Shown: positions 56,395-64,000 of the stretch, one piece after another | Numbering within the stretch: position 1 is the first letter of the stretch | How the letters are laid out: each line of letters begins with the position of its first letter | Origin: Phytopythium helicoides | Taxonomy: Eukaryota > Oomycota > Peronosporomycetes > Pythiales > Pythiaceae | Direction of reading: 5' to 3' | Assembly (NCBI GenBank): GCA_024867545.1 | Contig: JANFNE010000030.1 | Span: 248,001 to 312,000 of the forward strand | Length of the DNA stretch: 64,000 nt | Notes under the pieces: model-generated | Databases searched by the model: none | The model's input: the letters and a program-made list of their open reading frames with translations, nothing else | What the model was told of the DNA's origin: nothing | Made by a program: the position numbers and the translations under genes

Positions 56395-58314
56395 ATGGAT
56401 CCAATACGTCCGTCTACAACGACACTAACCGTGAAGCCTGGTGTGACCATATCCCTTTCTCAAGGAATGCAATTTACCACGCGCAAAGAGGCGACCAGAC
56501 ACATCAAAGACTTTGCCTTGGCTCAAGGGAAATGCGCGGTTGTGGACACAGCCAAGTCAGGGGGAAACAGCGTAGTCTATGTCTGCTCAAGCAAGACTGA
56601 ATGCTCGTTTACGGTGCGACTGTGCAAGTCGCAGAGACCGAATAGCTTCGATTTCCACATAAGCTCGCTTACGCTGAATCATGAAGGCTGCAGCAGTTTT
56701 GTGAAGGTGACTGCCGCACAAGTTGCAGCAATGCCGACATCAGCTGCTGCTGTACATGCCAACAACGCATTGGATGGGCCATCGCTACGAGACAAAATCG
56801 TGACACTGGAAGGCGTGGACGTTCCACTACGGATGCTGTATCGAGTCCGGGAGGCGCTGCTGGAAGATACAAGTACTGACTACTTGGATGGCTGTCGCCG
56901 TGTCGAGTCTCTTTTGACACTTTTCCGCCGTGCGAATCCCACATCTCATACAAGTGTTCAGTACACATCAGCCATGGAGTTCAAATGGGCCTTCTTATCC
57001 CACCCTGATGTGCTCCTGCTACGCGAAACCAGCCAAGCGGTGATGGGACTGGATGGCGCGTTTCTCAAGCACAAGGGAGCGGACAACGTCATGTTGGTTC
57101 TCGTTGGTCGAAACGGCAACCTTGAGAACGTCATTTTGGCTGTGGCGACTTGTCCCGCTGAAGACGAGGACAACTGTGCATGGTTCATGGACTGCTGCAT
57201 TTCGGCGGGCATTGGATTATCAAGTCAACCAGTGTTCTCCGATCGAGGAAGCGGAATCATTGCAGCTGCAGGGGACAGAGGTATCAATCTACACTACTGT
57301 ACCAGACACATTCTCGGCAATATGAAGGCCAAGTTCAAAGGGCAAGTTACAGCATGTGTTGAGAGTTGGCTGTGGGATATTCAAGGCGCAACGTCGGAGC
57401 TCGAATTCGAGTCAAAAGTCTCCGCATTTGCAATCGGTTTCCCCGACGTGGTAGACTACATTCGCAAGATTGAACCAGCTCGTTGGGCACTATACCCTCA
57501 TTCGCAGAGCACCAAGCTTTATGGCTGGCGGACGACCAATTTTGTCGAGTCCGAGAATGCGAAGGCCCTCCATGCACGCGGGCGCAACCCAGCTCTCTTT
57601 TTTCAGTTCTTCATGGAGAAGTGGATGAAGACGAAGTTCAAACGCTATACTGAAGTCAAGAAGTGGACCAATTTTGTCGAGTCCGAGAATGCGAAGGCCC
57701 TCCATGCACGCGGGCGCAACCCAGCTCTCTTTATTCAGTTCTTCATGGAGAAGTGGATGAAGACGAAGTTCAAACGCTATACTGAAGTCAAGAAGTGGAT
57801 TTCAGCCGGGAAACGAGTCACCCCAAAAGCGCGAGCTCTAATGGAGGAGCAAGCAGCAAACGCCAGATTTCACGACATCTCTCTCAGCAATGACGACGTC
57901 GGCTTTGTACGCGACATGCGTGGCTCTCCACCCGCTCGCCGACGTGTAAACTTGCGCGAAAAGAGTTGCACATGCTCTTTCTTCTTCCAGTATGGTGTAC
58001 CTTGTGCCCACATCTGCTCGATGCTGGCATTTACCAAGCAACCGGAGCGTGTTTTCGAGTTTTTCGACAGTTGCTATCTCGTTGATACCTACATGCAAGC
58101 GAACAATGCATCGGAAACCAATATTGAGCTCGTCATCGAGGATGCGATCACGCCATCAGCAGAAGTGCAAGCTCCGCAAGTAACAAGAAAGCGCGGCCGG
58201 CCAAAGACCAAGCGGATTCCAAGTCAAGGAGAGACTGGTGGGACAGCAAAGAAGACCAAATGCTCGCGCTGCGGTCAACTCGGACACAATCGACGCACAT
58301 GCCACCTTGACTAG
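56395..58314 (+). CDS. MULE transposase with SWIM finger, AT-hook and zinc knuckle
   Basis: 639 residues, one exon. Residues 25-100 form an N-terminal MuDR-like DNA-binding region with Cys and His ligands. The DDE core has D220 in GLDGAF, D283 in SDRGSG, C302-x2-H305 just after, and the glutamate motif NFVESENAK (E385). Residues 381-424 are repeated directly as 425-468, so the glutamate motif occurs twice (E429). A SWIM finger follows (C525-x-C527, C537-x-H539, within GVPCAHI). Residues 598-607 hold an AT-hook (RKRGRPKTKR) and 623-636 a CCHC knuckle (CSRCGQLGHNRRTC). The family catalyses cut-and-paste transposition in the nucleus. The frame is intact, but the duplication lies in the catalytic core and may reduce activity. 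Confidence 0.93.
   Translation: MDPIRPSTTTLTVKPGVTISLSQGMQFTTRKEATRHIKDFALAQGKCAVVDTAKSGGNSVVYVCSSKTECSFTVRLCKSQRPNSFDFHISSLTLNHEGCSSFVKVTAAQVAAMPTSAAAVHANNALDGPSLRDKIVTLEGVDVPLRMLYRVREALLEDTSTDYLDGCRRVESLLTLFRRANPTSHTSVQYTSAMEFKWAFLSHPDVLLLRETSQAVMGLDGAFLKHKGADNVMLVLVGRNGNLENVILAVATCPAEDEDNCAWFMDCCISAGIGLSSQPVFSDRGSGIIAAAGDRGINLHYCTRHILGNMKAKFKGQVTACVESWLWDIQGATSELEFESKVSAFAIGFPDVVDYIRKIEPARWALYPHSQSTKLYGWRTTNFVESENAKALHARGRNPALFFQFFMEKWMKTKFKRYTEVKKWTNFVESENAKALHARGRNPALFIQFFMEKWMKTKFKRYTEVKKWISAGKRVTPKARALMEEQAANARFHDISLSNDDVGFVRDMRGSPPARRRVNLREKSCTCSFFFQYGVPCAHICSMLAFTKQPERVFEFFDSCYLVDTYMQANNASETNIELVIEDAITPSAEVQAPQVTRKRGRPKTKRIPSQGETGGTAKKTKCSRCGQLGHNRRTCHLD
57535..57798 (+). repeat. 132-bp in-frame tandem duplication inside the MULE 2 transposase
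   Basis: 57535-57666 and 57667-57798 are identical except for one base that changes Phe to Ile. It adds 44 residues and a second copy of the catalytic-glutamate motif. Confidence 0.97.
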
Positions 58315-58669
58315 CCAAGATTGAGTGTCACCGCCCGCTTTAATTGATTCAGGTACATCACTAGCTAGCTAGACGTAGATGCAGGTCGAACTAGTACTAG
58401 CATATTGCATTTTCATTCCTGCAATGCATACACACTCGTTTTGCCATATTCTGCAGTTTCTGCTATGTTTTTGCAGTTTTCTGGCACGATTTTGCAGCGT
58501 CACATAATCTGCCAACATTATTTTGATCACCTTCGAAAGGATATCGTGGTTTCTAGGGAAAATTGCGACATTACGATACTTTATTATGACATATCGGAAT
58601 TCAAATATTTGAGTGCATTTCTTGGGTCCACGAGCACACAGAATCTCGAGCGGTGGGCCATTGTGGAAT

Positions 58670-59002
58670 ATGACCAGCCCTCGCAAGCCCAAGCCTACAG
58701 TATGCAGCACCTGTAAGAAGGTGCTGTCATCAGCGACCGCGCTTAAGCGGCATAAGAAGAGAAAGTTTGCGTGCAGCAAAACCGCCGTGAGAAAACGCAC
58801 GGAGGAGCGCCGCAAGAAGAAGAATCAGCGCGAACGCGAGCGGTATTACCGCAAGCAGGGACGATCTGTACCCGCCCTTGCCAGCGCCACCGACTCACGG
58901 CGCACACCGGAACGGCATTCGTCACGTCCGTCTGTGACCCACATCTACTACACGGTCTACGTCAACGAAGACCCGTCGAGCACTGACACTGTTTTTATGT
59001 GA
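58670..59002 (+). CDS. Small C2HC zinc-finger protein, second ORF of MULE 2
   Basis: 110 residues from ATG 58670 (MTSPRKPKPTVCSTCKK); the frame is open upstream, but the zinc finger starts just after this Met. Residues 12-35 are C-x2-C-x12-H-x6-C. A strongly basic, Glu-rich helix follows (residues 39-64, with RKRTEERRKKK), resembling a bZIP basic region. The C-terminus is plain. It lies between the transposase and the right inverted repeat on the same strand. A DNA-binding accessory function, comparable in position with mudrB of maize MuDR, is inference; I see no sequence kinship to that protein. Confidence 0.6.
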   Translation: MTSPRKPKPTVCSTCKKVLSSATALKRHKKRKFACSKTAVRKRTEERRKKKNQRERERYYRKQGRSVPALASATDSRRTPERHSSRPSVTHIYYTVYVNEDPSSTDTVFM

Positions 59003-59058
59003 CGATTTAAATGACAAAAGAGGGTGCTTAAAATTCATTTTCCTTTTCTGTCAGGATA

Positions 59059-59139
59059 CATTTTCATCACACCCTGAATTGTCACAATAAGTGCATTCTG
59101 TCATTACTTTCAAGATCACCCCCTTTTTGTCATTTTCCC
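59059..59139. repeat. Right 81-bp terminal inverted repeat of MULE 2
   Basis: Reverse complement of 56086-56166; ends CATTTTCCC next to the target duplication. Confidence 0.93.
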
Positions 59140-59310
59140 CGAGTCCCAAGTAGTGTCGCTCTGATTTGATGCTCGTTGCCAACACGAGAAGAACGAGTCG
59201 ATTCGAACTGGAAAGAGCATGCTGTATGCCAGTTCTTCCTCCGTACCTCTCCAAGCGACTATATCCAGCTGAAGCGTCTGATTACCGGATCTCGCGACAA
59301 GCCGCCGACC

Positions 59311-60011
59311 ATGGCGAGCGCCGAGATGGTGGTCTACTGCTTCGACACGCTGCGCGCGCACTTCTCAGGCGGCGAGGCGCCCGTCGCGCGCTTCAACGTG
59401 GACGCCAAGTAGTGCGTGGGCGCGCTCTCCTTCCCTCTGCGTGCCGGTCGGCGACTAACCGGCCCAGTCCCGCTGTTCGTGACGTGGGAGTGCGAGGACG
59501 GCAGGCTGCGCGGCTGCATCGGCACGCTGGCGCCCACGCACCTGCGCAACCTGCGCGAGTTCACGTTCAAGAGCGCGCTCAAGGACCGGCGCTTCGACCC
59601 CATCGCGCCCGCCGAGGTCTCGCGCCTGCGCTGCTCCGTGTCGCTGCTCATCGACTACGAGGACGCCGAGCGCTACGACGACTGGGAGGTGCGGCTGCTG
59701 CAGGCGGTGCGCGGCAACATGGACAGCTAACCACCGGGTGAATGCAGATTGGCGTGCACGGGATCATCATCGAGTTCCGCGACGACGCTGGCAGCTTCTA
59801 CAGCGCCACGTACCTGCCGCAGGTGGCGAGCGAGCAGGGATGGAACCACCTCGAGACGGTCACGTCGCTCATGCGCAAGGCGGGCTTCCGCCGCAGCGTC
59901 ACGAGCGATATGCTGCTCGCGCTCAAGGTCACGCGCTACCGCAGCTCCATCCACAAGCTGTCGTTCCGCGAATACCTGGCCATCAAGGAGCGCGGGCTCG
60001 ACTTCGCCTGA
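59311..60011 (+). CDS. AMMECR1: AMMECR1-domain protein, three exons, one-base frame problem at intron 1
   Basis: The ATG at 59311 is in a strong context (CGACCATGG). Exon 1 (59311-59408) gives MASAEMVVYCFDTLRAHF, exon 2 (59468-59688) gives PLFVTWE, LRGCIGTL, FTFKSALKDRRF and CSVSLL, and exon 3 (59748-60011) gives GVHGIIIEF, TYLPQVASEQGWNH, LKVTRYRS and SFREYLA. These match AMMECR1 over its whole length, about 193 residues, including the hallmark LRGCIGT. Introns are 59 nt each with GT-AG ends. Intron 2 (59689-59747) joins in frame. Joining exons 1 and 2 with GT-AG leaves one base too many at GTCCCG (about 59469), so there is a one-base insertion or a sequence error. The molecular function of AMMECR1 is not established. 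MULE 2 lies just upstream, in the likely promoter. Confidence 0.9.
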
Positions 60012-60161
60012 GCGAGGACGCTGCATATCCATTCGTGTGAGCTCAACTCAACATTCATTTTCTTTTCTGTCGTAATGCGCTACTTGCTCGTCACGCCCAC
60101 ATCGATGCCCACGAGCTCTTGCTGCAGCTTCGCTCGCCGCTGCGTGTGGAGATTCAATCGG

Positions 60162-63100
60162 TCAGACCTCGGCACTCGTGCCCGACTTGCCACGCTGGCT
60201 CAGACGGTCGCGGTAGTCTGCGTGCACTTGATCCACGAGGCTACTGCCTCCCAGAAGCGGGTCGTAATCTTCGTCAATCTCGTCATGGGCGTCGACAAAC
60301 TCATCGTCTCCATCATCAAAATGCGATGCGGAGGCGCTTGCATGCGATGGAGTTCTGGCGAGTTCACCATCACCATCGTCATGCTTCACGCGCCGCACAG
60401 GTTGTGGTTGCTTCAGCTTGTTCTGCGCCGACGCTGTATATTGACCCGCAAGACGCGAGTACACGTCAGCCGGAGCTGGAGGAGGTAGGGTGCCCCCAAA
60501 AAAGCTTCATCGTCACCACTGTGCTCCCTGGACCGATCGGCTCCGTACGCAGTGGGCTGGCGCAAACCAGAGGTGCCAGTCATACGCTCCGACTCATTCT
60601 CGCGCTTGATGTTTTCCAGCACTTCCAGGATCGAGCCCGATTTCTTTGGCGGGGGCTTGAATGTAAACGATCCGCCTGATCGCTCAGTCGGCGTCATTGC
60701 GCGTGGAGGTCGCATCTGGTTGCGATCCTTGAGACGCCGTGAGCGCTTTTGGTCCGAACTCCGCTGCAGCAATTCGCGCTTGGTCACGCTTTCACGCACC
60801 CGATTCTTGTGAATCCCAGTAAAATTCGTTGGGTTTGCTAGCCGAGAAAAGATCGACGTCGAGGAAGAGGCATCATCACTGGCAACAGTAGGCGACTCGG
60901 ATCGGTAGTATTGATGCGCATCGTCTCCATCGTCGCCATCGCCATCGTTGCGCCGACTTGTGATGAGTGTGCGGCGGCCTCGCTGCGATCGGGGACCTGC
61001 ATCAATGTCATCACTCAGATGATCCACGTCGACGCGGTATTCGCGACGCGCTCGACCGGGAAAGGTAGCATGGAAAGCGCCACTATCGTCGTTCTCATCT
61101 CTCATGACAACGTCCTCATCGTGCACAAGGTCGCCTTGATCGCCCGACTCCATGCCATCATCGTCGTCATCCTGCTCATTTGCCCACGATGAGGGGCCAA
61201 ACTCTGCTGGGCCACTTTTGTCTCGCACATTTGGAAGCGACTGAGCACGAGCTGCTGACGCCAGAACACGAGCACGCCCCTCCTTCGTCGTCTGGTTTGA
61301 GGGACGGAAGGTTTTGAGCTTCTCGAGCTGCTCTTCTAGCCAAATGATTCGTTCACGACTCTCCAGCAGCTTCCGCTCGTCTTGATCAAGTTTGCTCTTC
61401 AGCTGCTGATTCTCGTTCTCCACTGATTTGTAGACACCCTCGAGCTCCTCGCACTTCTTCTGTAGCGTGGTATTTCTCTCTCTGATACGCTCAGCAGAAT
61501 GCGGCTACGTTCATTCATCGGTTCCTCGTCCTCCATCATCTCGGAGCTGCTTTGAACCACACGCCGCAATGATTCCTCATAACTTTGCTTGATCTGGACC
61601 GACTTGTTGTGCTCTTGCTCAAGGCGCGCAGTCAGCTCCGCCATCTCGACCTTGAGCTTCGCAAGCTCCTGCTCCTTGAGAGTGTCCTCCTTCTTGACCT
61701 CAATTGCTGTCCCAAAAAGCGTCTTCAGCATCGTCCGCATCTCCGAAAGCGACTGCGCATTCGCGATCTTGAGTAGAGCAGCGCTAGTACCCGCATTCCC
61801 ATCGTCAGCAATCTCAGAGATCTTTTCTTCCTTGTACTCCAATCGAGCTTGACAGGCTTCAATCTGTTCTTCGAGATCGAAAATTAGCTGTTCTTCTTCT
61901 GGAGACAAAGGCTGCTCCTGCCGTTTGGAACGGCGACCAAGCGGGGACGGCTGCATCGGTACATCGTCGGCCATTGCATTCCGTGACGCCGCTGCTGCTC
62001 GCAGCTCCTCCTCAAGCTTGTTCCGCTGAGCATAGAGAGTCTCCATCTCCTTCGCAACGGCTTCTCGCTCCCGCTGAAGTTGCTCAAGCTTCCTTTGTTC
62101 CTCTGCGCGCTTCTTCACTTCCTCAGACAACCACTTCGCATCCCGCTCAGCCTTCTTCATCGTCGATGGTTTGCGTCCATGAGCCTGCATTCATTCGTCT
62201 AGCTTGCGCAGTCAGTTGTTGCTGTTGCTTCAGCTTTTGCTTAGTCGCAGTCACTTCTTCCATCTTCGCTTAAGAACGCGTTCTTGAGCCTCCTTCTGGG
62301 ATCCCAACTTTGCGATCTGCTGCTTGTCACGTTGCTGCGACCGCTTCAGTGCTTGAATCTCGCGCGCACGCTGCTTAGCATCCTCCATGTAACGCTTGCG
62401 CTCATCTTGCATCTGTTTCTTGAGGTCAACCTTCTGACGCTTCATGCTTTCGATTTCATTCTTCATCCTGCGAGCACGGTCGTCAGCACTCTTCATTTTG
62501 TTGATTGCAGTGTCCATTTCGCGCTTCTTCTGGAGCATAGCCTCGAGCTGCTCATCCTTTGCCTTCAGTTCCTTCGTCAGCATCGCCAATCGGCCATTAT
62601 TCACTGGCGCTCCGCCTTCGCTTTGAATCTTATGCTCCAGTTCCCGAATTTCATCAGGCGAGCTTGTCACGCTCAGCCTGAGCATTACGAGCCTCCTCAC
62701 TCATGACTGCTAGCTTCTGCTCATACAGAGTCCGCATATGCGCGAAGTTTTCTTGGGCCTGCTTGAGACTTTTGTACACTCGTTCTTTTTCGGAAATATT
62801 GGTTGACAAGTCTTCGTACGTCTCACCCAGGTGGCGCTGACGATTCTCAAACACGCGGAGTCGGTCAGGCTTCTTCCGCAGATGCCTCAATATCCACACC
62901 AGTGGGAAACTCATCATCAGCCGAGCCGTCCAGAGTTCCATCACTGGCATCAGCAGAGTCTTCACTTGCATCTGCGATACGCTGCTTCGACGCAGCGTTG
63001 CGTTCGAAGCTCGAGGTCTTTCTCCAAGGAAGCAATCAACTCTGCTCTCTGTTTGACGTCTTCCTCAATATAACTAGGAAGCGGAATCGCGCTTGACGGA

Positions 63101-64000
63101 CCCCCAAGAGTGTCCTGACGGCCAGGAAACACAGGGTCACTGTAGTCGATAAGATCTTTCTTGCCATTGGCCAATTTGAGCTTCTCTTGAAGATCGTGAA
63201 TGGCTCGCAGATGGTCCTTGATAACGTTCGACGTCGATTCTCGCTCTTCAGGAGGCATAATACCAGTGCCACCTCTTTCTTTCAGCTCAATCCTTAGCAT
63301 ATCGCGTTCTGTCTGGGCAGCAAACACCTCTTCTCTCATGCAATCGAGCTGGTTTTTGTTCCGCTTTAGTTCTGAAGTCAGTCGAGCAACTTCGACCTCA
63401 GCATTTTCGGCACGAGCACGCATGCTTGCATAGGACTCAAAGTCGGTTTGTACCCTCGCGAGAGTTGGGCTTGGCGCCGTGAGTTTGAGTTCGCTATCAG
63501 TCATCCCTGGATTTCGTAGGCGAAGGACTTCCGCTTGCAGCATTTCGACTTGCCGTCGCAGCTCCAGCGTCAGCGCAGAAGCCTCATCACGATTAACAAC
63601 CGGCTTGTTCTTGATGTTTCTTGCTCGGTTTGCGTACTTGAGTGCATTCAGCGTCTCGTCAAAGTTGACATCGGCGGGGCTCACGCATGTGAGCATCAGC
63701 GTTCGACTGTTTCCACCAAGTGAGTCTTGGAGCATTCGCGTCAACTTGGAGTCGCGATATGGGACGTGGACCTTCCCCCTCTTCTTGTCATCGCCAAGCG
63801 CGCTGATGACATTGCCGAGAGCCAATAGCCCTTTGTTGATATCAATGCCTTCTTTCAGACGCTTTCCCTCGGCTTGGGTACGCTTCTGACGCTCCGAGCC
63901 AGCCAGGTCGACGAAATTGAAATACGAGCGACGCGTCTCAAAGTCTCCTTCGGGAAGCTCCTCACCGTCGCCAGCAGCCGCAAGAGGAAGCTGTTGCACC
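60162..64000 (-). CDS. Kinesin-4 family motor protein (KIF4/KIF21 type), 5' end outside the window, several frameshifts
   Basis: The gene enters at the right edge inside the motor domain: [13 protein letters not shown] (switch II), [23 protein letters not shown] and [15 protein letters not shown], the last typical of kinesin-4. A long coiled coil follows, including [19 protein letters not shown] and [10 protein letters not shown] as in the KIF4 stalk, then an acidic, Ser-rich tail with [13 protein letters not shown], ending at 60162. Coding sense jumps frame near 63005, 62870, 62665, 62270, 62195, 61490 and 60510. Protein-like sequence continues across most jumps, so large introns do not explain them; those near 62270 and 60510 fit loss of one base in a homopolymer. 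The gene is either a young pseudogene or carries uncorrected indel errors. Kinesin-4 proteins act as microtubule plus-end motors, often on chromosomes or in cilia. It is convergent with AMMECR1, 150 bp away. Confidence 0.88.

Larger units (their letters stand above)
56086..59139 (+). mobile_element. MULE-type DNA transposon 2 (3054 bp), apparently complete
   Basis: The ends are 81-bp inverted repeats differing at two positions, beginning GGGAAAATGAC. A 9-bp direct repeat CGAGTCCCA flanks the element (56077-56085 and 59140-59148), the target duplication length typical of Mutator-like elements. It contains an uninterrupted transposase and a second small ORF on the same strand. The near-identical ends and perfect duplication suggest a recent insertion. 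It sits 222 bp right of MULE 1 and 171 bp left of the AMMECR1 start codon. Confidence 0.93.

Noticed and set aside
59166..59741. 191-codon plus-strand frame rich in Ala and Arg
   Set aside because: It is the wrong frame over the AMMECR1 exons.
62252..63000. Introns as the explanation of the kinesin frame changes
   Set aside because: In-frame GT-AG solutions can be found, but they would remove sequence that reads as good kinesin-4 coiled coil (for example [16 protein letters not shown] and [12 protein letters not shown]), so indels are more likely.

Overview
The window looks like nuclear DNA of a stramenopile, most probably an oomycete. The grounds are compact genes, 59-nt GT-AG introns, a eukaryotic kinesin-4, an AMMECR1 gene, RhoGEF/BRCT proteins and Mutator-like (MULE) DNA transposons. 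The species cannot be read from the sequence, and the lineage is inference.

Layout. (1) 1-5.8 kb: two convergent paralogous genes ending in tandem BRCT domains, one cut by the left window edge (+) and one complete (-) that also carries an N-terminal DH-like and PH region. Between them lies a small gene for a probable tail-anchored protein. (2) About 5.94-50.04 kb: a 44-kb tandem array of a roughly 947-bp unit (894-1046 bp). The array holds 47 copies of a two-gene tRNA cassette on the minus strand, tRNA-Ala(AGC) followed after one nucleotide by tRNA-His(GTG), so 94 tRNA genes. Spacers are low-complexity and strand-asymmetric: a C-depleted leader, a (GAGT)n tract of 10 to 51 repeats, a GT-rich block and a GA-rich tract with a 44-bp minisatellite. 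(3) 50.0-52.1 kb: sequence with no gene I can support. (4) 52.15-55.85 kb: a 3.7-kb MULE with long terminal inverted repeats and an 8-bp target duplication. It carries a frameshifted FAR1/MULE transposase and, convergent to it, an intact gene for a 2-oxoglutarate/Fe(II) oxygenase-like domain fused to two zinc fingers. (5) 56.09-59.14 kb: a second, unrelated MULE with 81-bp inverted repeats and a 9-bp target duplication. It has an intact transposase containing a 132-bp internal duplication and a second small zinc-finger ORF. (6) 59.3-60.0 kb: AMMECR1 in three exons. (7) 60.16-64.0 kb (-): a kinesin-4 gene running off the right edge, broken by several one-base frame changes.

The most striking object is the tRNA array. 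Both tRNAs fold well and keep their internal Pol III boxes, but every tRNA-Ala copy has a U6-U67 acceptor mismatch. The single base between the genes is a G in the transcript, exactly where tRNA-His needs its G-1. Tandem tRNA arrays with short-repeat spacers are known from Entamoeba; I know of no description of this Ala-His array. The second candidate is the MULE carrying an oxygenase-zinc-finger protein.

Caveats: everything was read by eye. The frameshifts in the kinesin and AMMECR1 genes may be sequence errors, and the copy number in the array depends on correct assembly.
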